From Stentor roeselii (lineage: Eukaryota > Ciliophora > Heterotrichea > Heterotrichida > Stentoridae), in the NCBI GenBank assembly GCA_006503475.1, contig RSEH01000009.1, forward strand, positions 1-64,000: a DNA stretch of 64,000 bases, read 5' to 3'. The position numbers were made by a program, and so were the translations under genes. Shown here in pieces: positions 47,656-58,430 of this stretch. The notes beneath the pieces are model-generated. The model made no database searches. It was not told the origin of the DNA and saw nothing but the letters and a program-made list of their open reading frames with translations. Position 1 is the first letter of the stretch; each line of letters begins with the position of its first letter.

Positions 47656-49017
47656 ATGAGTGCCAATAACGCATTTGAAGTTTACATAGACCCAGAGGAG
47701 CCATCCCCTGAAAACTACTTCAAAAAAATCACAAAGCCAAAACCCGAGACTTTAAACAAATCCTCTCAACGTCCTCGATCAGCGATAAGATTCTCCAAAA
47801 TAACCGCTTCTAACATAAACAAGCAGAAATTGCCTCAAACTCCTTCAAAAACTGTAGAAAGAACAGAAAATCCGAATAGAAAATTATCAAGTCTTGAAAT
47901 TGAAAACATTCAGTTAAAGGCTTCTTTAAGTAAAACTCAAAATATGCTGAAGACTGCCTTGAAAAAATTGTCTAAAGGTCCTTTGACCGAAGATGTTTTT
48001 CAAGAGTACTTGAGACAAGGACTGTATATTAGTTATCTTGAAAAAGAACTGGAAAAGTTTAAAGTTATTTTTGAAGCTTCGCATGGAATGAGCAGGAATA
48101 AGTTGTTGATCTCGAAGATGTCGGAAAAAATCAAACAACTTGAAAGTCATAATAAGGATTTGAATGAAGAACTGCTTAAATCGAAGCGTGGAACGTTTTT
48201 TATGCAGTCGAAGGTGAACCAGGCTGATGTTGTACCTATTGTGGAGAAGGTTTTTCAAGCTTGCTGTCGATTGAGGCTTTCTATTGATGAATTGGGCTAC
48301 GTGATAAACCCAAACGGTCTTGAAACTCTATCCATCCATCAAATAAACACCGGATTCCGAGCAGTCGACTGCAGTGCAAATCTTTCAGACATCAAATACC
48401 TTCTCCAAGTAATAATCGGATATGAAGTCGAATCCATTTCTCAATCAAGACTAATCCAAGGCCTAAAGTTTTTCAATAAAAGCTGCGAACAATATGAAAA
48501 CTTAAAACCTTTCATTGAAACATTAAGACTCGCCTTCGCCGCTGCAGAAATGGATAAACCTCGAATAAAAGCCGAATTCGAATGCAAGTCATTTAATTCA
48601 ATTTCTTTCAAAAATTCTCTTCTTCAAAGTGGACTCGTTATTGACCCCTCTGTAATCACAAAAGTTTTTCACTCACTTTTCAGTGAATCAGAAGAAAAAA
48701 AAGCTGAAGAAATGATTGAAACTCTTTTTCAGATGTTTGATCGAAAGTTCCTCACAAAAGAACAAGAAGAAGAACTGAAAGACCAGGTGAAACTTGAAAT
48801 GGTTGATAAATGGGACAAGTTCATTGAAAGCTGTCAAGAAACTGACATTGAAACTCTCTCTGAGATCAGTTTTGATGATTTTTCAGAAATTTTACACAAG
48901 TTACAAGTTGAGTTGTCAGAAGCTGCTGAAGAGTACTTAAAAGTCTTTTTTTACTCAAAGACTGGAAAAGCTGGAAGAGTGGCTTATGTAAACTTTTACC
49001 TTAGTTTTAAAGATTAA
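47656..49017 (+). CDS. Hypothetical coiled-coil protein
   Basis: 453 residues, not recognised. A basic N-terminal 75 residues (RPRSAIRFSKITAS) lead into coiled coil at about 80-190 (IENIQLKASLSKTQNMLKTA). A helical domain of about 260 residues follows; its paired-helix periodicity (IDELGYVINPNG, FDDFSEILHKLQ) recalls degenerate EF-hands as seen in some ciliary proteins. No calcium-binding loop is intact. A cytoskeletal or axonemal role is a guess. The next gene begins 5 bp after its stop. Confidence 0.65.
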   Translation: MSANNAFEVYIDPEEPSPENYFKKITKPKPETLNKSSQRPRSAIRFSKITASNINKQKLPQTPSKTVERTENPNRKLSSLEIENIQLKASLSKTQNMLKTALKKLSKGPLTEDVFQEYLRQGLYISYLEKELEKFKVIFEASHGMSRNKLLISKMSEKIKQLESHNKDLNEELLKSKRGTFFMQSKVNQADVVPIVEKVFQACCRLRLSIDELGYVINPNGLETLSIHQINTGFRAVDCSANLSDIKYLLQVIIGYEVESISQSRLIQGLKFFNKSCEQYENLKPFIETLRLAFAAAEMDKPRIKAEFECKSFNSISFKNSLLQSGLVIDPSVITKVFHSLFSESEEKKAEEMIETLFQMFDRKFLTKEQEEELKDQVKLEMVDKWDKFIESCQETDIETLSEISFDDFSEILHKLQVELSEAAEEYLKVFFYSKTGKAGRVAYVNFYLSFKD

Positions 49018-49022
49018 TTATA

Positions 49023-49487
49023 ATGAAAGAAAGAAGTCTTGGACAAAGGATCTCGAAAATCACGGGTTTGGACATTACAAGTAAAGGAATTTTAGAAGCT
49101 CTTCAATTTTCTGACGTGTTGTTGAATGAAGAGAAGGAAAGAGTCAATGTAGGAAAAGTCATCAAGATGAATAAGATGAGGAAATATAAAGAACTTGTTA
49201 ATCAAGTCAAACCTGTTGTGAAAAGTTTTGCTTTGTTGAAAGATGTGCAAAAGGGACTTGTGGAATGTTTGAAGGAACTTGATGACCAGGTCGCTGAAAA
49301 AATGCAAAAAACTGGATTTGCTATTAGAAATGGAAAAAGCTTGAGGAATGAAGCTCAGGAGACTAGAATGAAAAGTTTGGTTATTGATGAGGTTTTCGCT
49401 GGAGTTGGAAAGTCTTTTGATGATGGACAGAGTCTTTTGTTTTTGATGAATAAGGTTAAGGATGCACCTGCGCTTGATGAAAGATAA
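49023..49487 (+). CDS. Small helical hypothetical protein
   Basis: 154 residues, not recognised. Entirely charged and helical (KVIKMNKMRKYKELVNQVKP) with coiled-coil character in the middle. It starts only 5 bp after the preceding stop in the other frame; no 15- or 16-nt intron would fuse them. The close spacing and similar character suggest that the two genes work together or were once one. Confidence 0.6.
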   Translation: MKERSLGQRISKITGLDITSKGILEALQFSDVLLNEEKERVNVGKVIKMNKMRKYKELVNQVKPVVKSFALLKDVQKGLVECLKELDDQVAEKMQKTGFAIRNGKSLRNEAQETRMKSLVIDEVFAGVGKSFDDGQSLLFLMNKVKDAPALDER

Positions 49488-51113
49488 TTTAATAAGATTG
49501 AGGTTTGGTGAATTTTTGGATTTTTTAGGAATGAAGTCTGGTGTTTGGTTTAGGATTGATTTGGATAAGGGTTAAAAAGTTGATTGAAGTATTAGGTTGG
49601 ATTATTTTAGTTATTTTATTTAGAAATTTTTTTAGATGCTCTTATCGATGCTGGACTAATACTATTGTCATATTATGTTTATGTGCGGCACTTAAAAAAC
49701 TATTTTAATCGATTTGATTTCTGACCACATAATGATTTTTTAGATAATATAAAAAAATTACTGAGAATTGTTTAATCAAAGGATTAGTGAGTCAAAGGTT
49801 TTAGATTTAATAGTTAAAGTAAATAAAAGACTTTAAACATATTTCCAAAAAGATGTAAATTTATAAAGTCTTTAGTTATATTCATCAAATTTTAAGAAAA
49901 AATGAAGGTTTAACTTAAAGACTTTAGATGCGAATCTTAAAAATTATCATAGTAAATTTGAAGATATTTCATTATCCAAGAAACAAATAGTAATGAATAT
50001 TCTCTTAAATTCATAAAACCATAAAATTTTTTATATAACAATTGCATCTTGGTTTATTTAAATAACTGAAGGGCCGATATGCCTGCAAACATTATATTTT
50101 AAGTAATTGCAACTCAGTAAATTATGTAAACACATAATTATGATTTAAACTCAAATCGTAAAAGAAATATCTGCAGAACTTTCCGAATATGATTTAAGTA
50201 CAATTTTATAATTAATTGAAATAAACTTATCTAAACTGTCCTAATATTTCTAAGAAAAGATAATTATCTGACTTTAAAACACAGAAAACATATTTCCTTG
50301 ATTCAAATAAAAACACTTAGAGTAAATTAAAGAAAAACCTAGAAAAAGAAAACATATCTTTAGAAGATTGAAACATTAAAAGTATTAATAAAAGACCATA
50401 AAAGTTATAAAGCTGGTAAAAATTAGAGTTTAGATAAGTTTGTAAAAGTTTATTGAAGGAATTTCACTTTTTAACAATGGTGATTTTAAAGAGGATTATT
50501 TACTAACTAATGCTGTGTATGAATTATTCAGATGTTTGAATAAGAAGAATTAAAGACAGAGTTCACTGGAAGAAAGTATTTTTGGGGTTTGATAACATTA
50601 CAGTGAATAAAGATTTTAAAGAGGATAATCTTTTCAGAAAATTAGCTGGAGTAAGGAGCCAAAGCATAAAGTGGGTTTATACATCTGTAAATAAAGGAGT
50701 TTGAAAATTGTTTAGACGATAAGCCAAACTACTTAAATGATGAAAAATAAGCAAAATATCAAATATAAATACCCTGAATGTATTAAATATATAAAGACTC
50801 ATATTATAAAGTATTTCTCAATCACTTATAATTGATTTGGAAGATAACTCAATACTTTATAGCTAAAAATATTATAAAGTATTCATTTTTACATTCAAAT
50901 CAATATCTAATATATAATCTAGATAATTTTATACAAACTTACTAGAAATTCCCTATTCAATCCTTCTCTCTTTTCTCAGAAAATTGCTTAAAATATAATC
51001 CTTAAATTTTAAGACAAACTATATAAACCTCTACCTAAAAAAAGTAATAAATCCTCAACATTTTCCTATCTTGGCCCAATTCCAAAATATTAAAAAATGT
51101 AGACTTAAATAAA
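49488..51113. other. 1.6-kb A+T-rich spacer before the zinc-finger array
   Basis: No frame, tRNA or clear repeat can be supported. Scattered short stop-interrupted stretches (for example around 50500-50660) have slightly more G, but match no neighbour by eye. It separates the dense gene region to the left from the tandem zinc-finger array to the right. Confidence 0.55.
51098..51104 (+). promoter_or_regulatory. TGTAGAC leader motif / ATG-TAG start-stop
   Basis: AAATGTAGAC lies just before the ATG at 51114. It includes ATG immediately followed by TAG. The same motif recurs at 54623, 60709 and 62761, with variants at 53047 and, on the other strand, at 10055. Confidence 0.5.
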
Positions 51114-52733
51114 ATGAAATGTCACAATCCTGGCTGTCTAAACCAGCCAGTCACTATCTGCGAATGCATCAATACTTCAAAGCTTTTCTGCAAGAAGTGC
51201 TTAAGCGACCACATTGTGAACGACCCTGGTCCTCACAACAATCGAAATTTAGGCCAGACCCTTAATATCTCAGACCTTTTAAAGAAAAAGCTCTTAACTC
51301 TCTCATCACAAATCACTTCAACCAGCATAAAAGTGACTAAAACAGTAAAAATGTTGATTTCAATTCTAGAAAATATTAACAATACCAGCAATAAAATATT
51401 TCAAATGTGGAATTTTGAATTACTGGAATTGGTTGATAAATTGTCAAGAAATCCGACTTTGATTTCTCAACCTTTCATAAAATCAGTGCTTTCACTTACA
51501 CCTGAACAAGCCAGAGTAACGATAAATGATTGGGATATATCAGAATTTACTCGTGACTTTGAAACTGACCTTGAAGCAGTTTCTGAAACTTTGAATGATC
51601 TTCCTCAATTAAATCAAAATTTAAGCTCAGTTTTTACGAAAAATAATTCAACTGTATATCAGAGACGATCTCTTGAAGGACCTTTTGAATATTCAAAGCT
51701 AATTGATCCCAACTCACCCAAATTAAGCTCAACCCAAAAAATCGAATACCTCAGGGCAAATAGCTTAAAAAACCCTCAAAGATCATCAATATCCTCCCTT
51801 CTCTGTTCAAATAAACACAAACTCACCTGGAACTTTTCTCTATCTTTTCGCACTTTCACAAAAAGCCCATCATTCCAAACAATCTGCAAAAAATGTCTTC
51901 AAAATTTTTCAATGCCATCTTGGAACTGTTCAAAATGCGATTATTCAATATGTGAGCCTTGTGGAGAAAAACAAGGATTTTTAGCACCTAAGTTAAGATG
52001 CCTTAAAAATCACGACTTAATCTGGCGACCAGATTCAAGTTTTTACTACAAAACCAAGAAAAACCGAGATTTTTTCACATGTTTTTCATGTAAAACTTTC
52101 CAATCTTCACCAAGTTGGCATTGTCGAGACTGTGAAGTCGACCTTTGCATTGAATGTGGAAAAAAAGGCAATCAAGACCCTTTAGTTATTTGTGGAAAAT
52201 GTAAAAAAAGTGTCGAATTTCAAGTAAAAATAAATGTTTCAAGTTCTGAAAATTGTGAAGTTTGTAAAAAAAACTCTGTTGAAGATTTGATGGTTTGTAA
52301 AAATTGTAAATTTTCTTCTTGTGGAAATTGTTGGAAAGATTTTAAATATTCAGGAGCTCATCCAGTTTTATCTTGTCCTGAAGACCTTCTTTTGGAATGG
52401 CATCGGGCAAGAACTTTTGATTGTAATGTTTGTTTTGAGGAGAAGAAAGAAGTGCATTTTCGATGTAGAAGTTGTAAGTTTCATGTTTGTGTTAAGTGCT
52501 CTGGGATTTTAATTTTGAATGTTATGAAGTATGGAACGAAAACTCATTTGGGAGGAAAACATCAGATTGTTTGGACTTCTCATCCTTATAAGTCGAATGA
52601 TGGGACTGTTGCTTGCGTTCTTTGTAATGTTACTTTTTTAGGAGGAATGTTTAGTTGTAAGTTTTGTAAAAAGAATTATTGCATTTTGTGCTATTCTGAT
52701 GAGAAAAAACAGAAAGAATATTGGAATGATTAG
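51114..52733 (+). CDS. B-box-like / coiled-coil / multi-ZZ-DC1-like zinc-finger protein (array member 1)
   Basis: 539 residues, intact. Residues 1-40 hold the N-terminal Cys/His module (KCHNPGCLNQP, ICEC, FCKKCLSDH). Residues about 50-190 are helical and include the family's W-D block (NDWDISEF). From about 225 on there are five Cys-rich fingers; the first two have the form H-x-L-x-W … C-x2-C … W-x-C-x2-C-x-[YF]-x-[IL]-C-x2-C, like ZZ or plant DC1 domains. The last is CVLCNVTFLGGMFSCKFCKK. No RING or catalytic motif is seen. It is the most diverged intact member of the array. Binding of protein tails or lipids is a guess by analogy to ZZ/DC1. Confidence 0.82.
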   Translation: MKCHNPGCLNQPVTICECINTSKLFCKKCLSDHIVNDPGPHNNRNLGQTLNISDLLKKKLLTLSSQITSTSIKVTKTVKMLISILENINNTSNKIFQMWNFELLELVDKLSRNPTLISQPFIKSVLSLTPEQARVTINDWDISEFTRDFETDLEAVSETLNDLPQLNQNLSSVFTKNNSTVYQRRSLEGPFEYSKLIDPNSPKLSSTQKIEYLRANSLKNPQRSSISSLLCSNKHKLTWNFSLSFRTFTKSPSFQTICKKCLQNFSMPSWNCSKCDYSICEPCGEKQGFLAPKLRCLKNHDLIWRPDSSFYYKTKKNRDFFTCFSCKTFQSSPSWHCRDCEVDLCIECGKKGNQDPLVICGKCKKSVEFQVKINVSSSENCEVCKKNSVEDLMVCKNCKFSSCGNCWKDFKYSGAHPVLSCPEDLLLEWHRARTFDCNVCFEEKKEVHFRCRSCKFHVCVKCSGILILNVMKYGTKTHLGGKHQIVWTSHPYKSNDGTVACVLCNVTFLGGMFSCKFCKKNYCILCYSDEKKQKEYWND

Positions 52734-52870
52734 AATTTAATTAGCTATTTTAGGGTTTTTGGATATTTCTAGGTGATATGAGGATTAGGTTTTTATTTTT
52801 ATCAAAGTTATGAGAAATTCATCAAGGTATTTAATTTCCATATTTTATTTACGAAAATATAGAATAAAAT

Positions 52871-52981
52871 ATGAACTGTTCAAACTCTACCTGTCTAGCA
52901 GATGGGCTTCATGAAATAACTTATAGAGACCATAATAAAAAAATCATCCAAACAGTAATTCTTACCAACTTCAAAATATAA
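52871..52981 (+). pseudogene. Possible solo remnant of the N-terminal zinc module
   Basis: A 36-residue frame begins MNCSNSTCLADG and includes YRDHN. Its CxxxxC spacing and position after an AATATAGAATAAAAT leader match the starts of the array genes. It stops before the coiled coil. It may be a leftover of a deleted copy; it is short enough to be chance. Confidence 0.3.
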
Positions 52982-53046
52982 AGTCCGATTTCCTTATAAA
53001 AGTGATTCAAATATTTTATATAAAAGTTCATACTTTTTAGAAATTT

Positions 53047-53052
53047 TGTAGA
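53047..53052 (+). promoter_or_regulatory. TGTAGA leader motif (variant)
   Basis: TTTTGTAGATATATAAATG: the motif is kept, but the upstream ATG is lost (TTG). It precedes the truncated copy at 53060. Confidence 0.35.
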
Positions 53053-53059
53053 TATATAA

Positions 53060-53757
53060 ATGGATTGTTCATTTCCCGACTGCAATCAAGAAGAGATATA
53101 CGAAGGCACTTGCAACAACTCCAGGATTCAATATTGCAGAATTCATATGGGCGACCATATGCTGAACTGTAAAAAAAACCATGAAAACCCAACCCGCAAA
53201 AAAAAATCAACTCTCTATCAAAAGAATATGTTTTGAATAAACTTAAATATCTTTACAAAAAAATCAATATTGCTCAAATTGATCTGGATAAAAACTACAC
53301 TGATATGATGAAAAGTCTTGAAAATCGTTATATGATGGTATTTCATGAGATGGGCCGAACCAAGCAACGGCTTATAAGTTTTATTAATAAACTATCAAAA
53401 CAACAAAGAGGTCTTCCTATATGCCGAGCCATTCAAGTAATAGTAATGGACCAGGATAAAGCTTTAAAGGAAGTGAAAACATGGGACAATATTTTTGAGT
53501 TCAAACTAAATAAAGAGATTCTAAATGAAGGTATTAAAAAATATGCAACTATTATCCAAAACTTTGATTTTTTATTTACTGAGAAGAATATGATAAATGA
53601 AAAGGAAAATATGTTTCAAAAGATAAATAATAATTATCATTTTAAGGCTGAACGAGGTTACAGTCCTTTAGAAAACGTTAGAATCGAAAGTCGAAATGAT
53701 TTGAGGATAAAATTTAATGGAAAAGTATCGCCTTCTCAATATTATCAAAAAAATTAA
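53060..53757 (+). pseudogene. Truncated, frameshifted array member
   Basis: The first frame (53060-53236) gives the N-terminal module (MDCSFPDCNQ, CNNSRIQYCRIHMGDHM). The homology then continues in another frame (to 53757) with the helical region, including KEYVLNKL and WDNIFEFKLN that match the intact copies. The shift lies at or near a run of nine A (53198-53206). All of the C-terminal zinc fingers are missing and no remnant follows. It is either a pseudogene or a short form with an assembly error in the A-run. The coiled-coil part is still free of stops. Confidence 0.65.
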
Positions 53758-54643
53758 TTATTTGAACTGCATATGAATTAAATAATAGTATGTAGGAGTT
53801 ATTTGAGTAATTTTTATTATATGATATTTTAGGACGGTGGGATTTTTATATGATGACATATGCAATAAATCGCATGGCTGATTAATATGGTAATATAAAG
53901 ACTCATTAGATGAAACAGGAGAAGAAAAAGGCCTGCATTAACGGCTGGACATTGAGTGACCAAATCATGCAAATCCATGTTTTTCGAGTAATCATGGAGA
54001 TGCCTATAACCCTGCCCAAACCTGCAGAAGGTGCTCAAGCCTGCATCTTATCTCCTGGGCGACGCAAGATTGAAGAAGCAGTCTCTATTCAAACGGTGGC
54101 ATCGACGGCTCACTATGAATAGGTGGACCATCACAAGTTTTCATGGCAGGAATTGGCATTCGTGGAAGTTGGATAAAGAAGGGCCTAGGGTAGTCCCAGG
54201 CTTTGATGGACAACAGGACACAGCAAAGACGAGCCGGGAGTAACTTCTATAAGGTCTAAGTAAAATGAAAAATGATTAAATATTACAGTTTTAATATAAG
54301 TGTATTTCCCAGCTTTGAAATATTAAAATTTATGCAGAAACAACCTAAAACACTTATAAATTATTTTTACCTATAATATTTCAAATTTCAATCATTAGGT
54401 AGTGTAAACTAGCATCAATAATACAAAAAGTTTTATATAAAACCCATTCAGCAATTCTTTGTGCTCTTGCATGAATCTCATAAAAATTTCATCATTCTAA
54501 ATGAATTTATAATAAACCCATAGAATATCATCCCTGCTATTATCTAAATCCAAATACAAGTTAATTAAATCTAAACTATTTAGTTTCAATTCCAATAATT
54601 TATCATATATTTTTCAAGATAATGTAGAATCATTTTATAAAAA
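53758..54643. other. Spacer with an unexplained GC-richer island
   Basis: The flanks are A+T-rich. The middle, about 53905-54250, is close to half G+C by eye, unlike any other non-coding DNA here. It has 70-codon frames in several frames, none recognised, and a small hairpin at 54183-54201 (GCCT-A-GGG / CCC-AGGC). It could be a structured RNA, a fragment of a mobile element or transferred DNA; I cannot tell. Confidence 0.45.
54623..54628 (+). promoter_or_regulatory. TGTAGA leader motif / ATG-TAG start-stop
   Basis: AATGTAGAATCATTTTATAA precedes the ATG at 54644. It contains ATG-TAG as in the intact members. Confidence 0.4.
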
Positions 54644-56502
54644 ATGAATTGCTCAACACCTGGCTGCAGAACTAAAGCCCTAACAAAATTAATCATGAAT
54701 CGAAAAGAATTCCCATATTGTAAGAAGCACTTTGATGAAAGTTATAATTTTCTTCAAGAAAAGAAAAAGAATATTGAAGAGGCTGCATTGAATAAACTAC
54801 AAGAAATAAAAAAAAAAGTATCTCTATCAAAAAAAGAACTTATTTATTCAATTGAAAATATGATTAAAAGACTTGAAAATCGCTTTCATGAATTAATCAT
54901 CCAAAATGAAGAAGTGACTAAAAATATAGAGAAAATAATTCAAGATCTAACAAATGAAGAAGATTCGAATGAGGATATAATAGATTTATTTGAAAAAAGT
55001 GAAAGAAAAGCCATTAAAAAAATTAAATCTTGGGATAAGCTTACAATTTTTCACTGAACACTAAACAACTAATATTAAGTATTGAGAAATTCGGTGAAAT
55101 GATTTTTAACTCAGATGTTTTTTCGAAAAACAGCAAATTTTATAGTTCAAAAAAAAGAGGAGAATAAAAAAGGTTTAGAAAATTTTGCTTTAACTTTTGA
55201 TGAATCTAATAATATCCGCTCTACAAGGATGCTTAAAACAACAGAAGAAAATTTTGAATCTTTTTTCAATTCCAGAGTTTAAAAAAATCAGATGAAGGTC
55301 ATTTAGTTCCAGAAAGAATTGAAATGGCTCAAACACATAAAAATCGTGAAAAACTACAGAGAATTATTCAAACACCTAAAAAGGTTGAATTAAATGAAAG
55401 TCTCTCTCTAACACCCTTGAATAAAAAAACAGATTGTACAAAAACTCCAAAACCAAGAATAATAAACCTAAAAAGTGCAAAAATCGAGGTAATTTCACTT
55501 TTTTCTAAAAATATTTTATACAATCTTACTTTAAAACAAGAAATAAAAAGATCTCCTAAAAATCACTCCCTCATTTGGAATAATTCAAGTGTTTTTGTTC
55601 ATTTTGATAGATTTAAGACTTTTTATATAATATGCAATGAATGTAGATACAAATTTTCTTCATCATGTTGGATGTGTTTTCCCTGTTCTTACAACTTATG
55701 TGAAAAATGTGGATATAAATATGGTCTTACTCCATCAAAGCTAGAATGCTTAAAAAAACATGAACTTATTTGGAAACCTGATCCCAGCACTTTCGATAAA
55801 AATAACTTAAAAAAACCAAGTTTTACCTGCAATTCCTGCTTGTTTAGTAAATGCGAGTCTTGTTGGAATTGTTACAAGTGTAATTTTAATATTTGCTTTG
55901 ATTGTGGAAAAAAAGAATATAACGTCTCTCCTTTTGGTCTCGCTTCATTATGTAGAAAAAAGCACCCATTGATCCCATCAGTATGTAAAGTTGATAAAAA
56001 TGGTTCAGTTGTTAAATGCTTTCAATGCAAGAAAGATTTATATAAAGAACATATGATTTGTAAAGAATGCTTATTTTATATATGTAAAGAATGTCATGAA
56101 ATTAATATGTTGTCTTCTGCTGGTCATCCTATTTTAAGCTGTAGAGAATTACATATAATGATTTTATCTAGAGGGGAAAATAGTCAATGTTGTATTTGTT
56201 TCAGGAATATTAAACATGAAAGATTTCAGTGTTTTGAATGTTTAACTCATATTTGTCTTGTATGTGCAGCGACTCTTATTAGAATTATTACCGATGGAAT
56301 AAGGAAATATCATATTGAAGAAAAACATATAATTGATTGGAAATGCAAACCTGAATCAGTGAATGATTTTGTTAGTTGTTTACTGTGTAAAAAAAGATTT
56401 GAACTGTCGGGAATGTTTTGCTGTGCAGTTTGTGATTTTATGGTTTGTGCAATTTGCTATGAAAAACCTAATAGGCCTCAAACTCGTAATATTAATAAGT
56501 AA
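54644..56502 (+). pseudogene. Frameshifted array member, full length
   Basis: 54644-55057 codes the N-terminal module (MNCSTPGCRTKA, YCKKHFD) and the coiled coil up to the family W-D block (SWDKLTIF). The homology moves to other frames near a T5 run (55047-55051), an A8 run (55149-55156) and an A7 run (55281-55287). The last open frame (about 55280-56502, with an internal ATG at 55324) holds all five Cys-rich fingers (for example SCWMCFPCSYNLCEKCG). About three frame breaks, all at homopolymers, suggest decay by slippage or sequencing errors. The zinc-finger part is still intact and could be made from its own ATG. Confidence 0.7.
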
Positions 56503-58430
56503 TTAGTAATATTATTGATTAAGTTTTAGCTCATGAGATTTCTATCAAAATTATGCTGTTCGCGAAACACTTTATCATAATATTCTTAACTTTTTCAAGT
56601 TTTGACTTAATTCTGAAAACACCGTAAATACTAATGAAAGCAGCAGTTAATAATACTTAATGTAAAAATAAAATAAACATGAATAAACATCTACTCAACT
56701 TACTGAAACTGATAGTAGTGATTATTATTTGTGTAAAAAAATAGATAATGTTTCTGAAATGCACTTTAAATATTTTTATTTGGAGAATTTGATTCAGTGA
56801 TTTTATCAAATGTGAAAAAGTTGTATTAATCTAAAGATTTTTTAGAAAAAAAAATGTTTATTATGATTCGAAGCAATTATTTAAAAGGTTCGCTTTTATT
56901 ATTAATCCCGAATTATTAAAGCCATATTATTTGAGAATATCTTAGCTATAGAGAAAAAATAAACAATTATTAAGATGATTGTTTAAAGGATATTCAAGGA
57001 TCTTATAGTTTCAAGTCTGGAAAATCATTATTCATATAAATCACCCTGATTACTTCAATAGTAATTGGATTGCTATCAAACAATATATAATTAAACTTAG
57101 CTCGTTTTTTTATTGGGTTTTTAAACAGATTATCCATTGAAAAATGATTATTGTTATATCGTTAATTAAATAGGATAGAATATCTTAAACTAGAGTTTTT
57201 TGAAAGTTAATTAAGATCAATTAAAAATGAAGTTTTTTATCAAGAAACTTTTGAACTTTATGAAACTCGAAATTTTTTATCATATCTTAATTTTCCATAT
57301 GTTAATTTGATCTAAGGATTTAAGTAAGAGTTTTCTATGTCTTGATTGATTCAAAATTTTAAACTGATTTTACTATTTTTTAATCAATTCTGTAGAAACC
57401 AATAAGAACTAAGCGCAAAAAGTTTAAGTAATTTGCTCTACTTTTATCAAAATTTTCTTATTTTTGAAATTAGCTTTATTGGTATGATCCAGATATTTTA
57501 GCTGTTAATTCTTTTAATGTATTTAAATTTTAAATGATTTTATGGAGATTAGTAATTTTTCGAATTAAAATTTGAATATTTTGGTTTTAAAATATTCATA
57601 TATATAGAAAAATTCAACTGATTTGATTCTGATTCTACTTTGAGTTGTAATATTAATTGATTACAGAATTTAAATAATTCAATCTTTCTTTTAGCTTCAC
57701 CTAAATTATATTTTCTTTTCGATTAAGATTGTTTAAGATTTTATAATTTCATTGTTAATAAGGCAATTTAGTACAAAAAAGAATATCAACTTGCTGATTT
57801 TTTTTTTCAGTTAGACAGTTTTGAATTATAAGATTTTTTTCAGTTTTTGTTCATCAAGAGAAATTGTTTTCTTCAGTGAAATTTATAGTTCTATTAGAGA
57901 TTCTTTTATTTGAGCTATAGCGATGAGCATTTTAATTTATTTCTTGCACTATCATCTGCTAGGATCGCCCTCGAGGGTTAATCATATTTAAAATTATTCA
58001 AAATTTCTAACGAAATTTTTTGTTATTTAAATTTTAATGAATAGAGATTTATTCAGTAAAAGTAAAGCTAACACCCTAGGTGAATACTTAAACCATTGTT
58101 TAATAAGTTTTACTTTATAATTTAATATAGCTTTAAATACGTTCGTTCTAACAGAGAAGAAGTTTTATGATTAAAATATTAGTAAATATTACTCTTTGAG
58201 GATTACTAGGACTACTTTTCTTATTGAATATAAAAACTCTTAACGTGATACTTTTCGTGTTTATTCAGTATTAAATGATATAGATTTTTTAGTCAAATAT
58301 TCTAAAATCTTAAAATATTCCTTAAGATTAATAGATCATCTTCTCCTAACACTGTTACATGACAAAGGTGTTTCTTAAGTAAAACTCGACAATATAAATA
58401 CAAAATTAACTAAAACTCGACAATATAAAT
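56503..58430. other. 1.9-kb A+T-rich spacer
   Basis: This is the longest gap in the window. I find no supportable gene or zinc-finger remnant. A 10-bp palindrome CCCTCGAGGG at 57968-57977 stands out from the A+T background but has no known meaning. Confidence 0.55.
58382..58430 (+). repeat. 31-bp tandem duplication of the leader
   Basis: AAAACTCGACAATATAAATA occurs twice, 31 bp apart, the second copy ending at the ATG of the next gene. This member has this duplicated leader in place of the TGTAGAC motif. Confidence 0.7.

Noticed and set aside
47656-49487. One gene joining 47656-49017 and 49023-49487 by a mini-intron
   Set aside because: The nearest GTA...TAG stretch is 17 nt, lies in good coding sequence and does not fit the intron pattern.
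53910-54243. Protein-coding genes in the GC-richer island
   Set aside because: Frames of about 70 codons occur on both strands and in overlapping frames with no domain. This is what a GC-richer non-coding stretch gives by chance.
53829-54260. The GC-richer island as SRP RNA, U-snRNA, RNase P RNA or telomerase RNA
   Set aside because: None of the short conserved boxes of these RNAs that I know is present in order.
57968-57977. Palindrome CCCTCGAGGG as a regulatory or excision site
   Set aside because: A single 10-bp palindrome with no repeat elsewhere in the window and no gene nearby.
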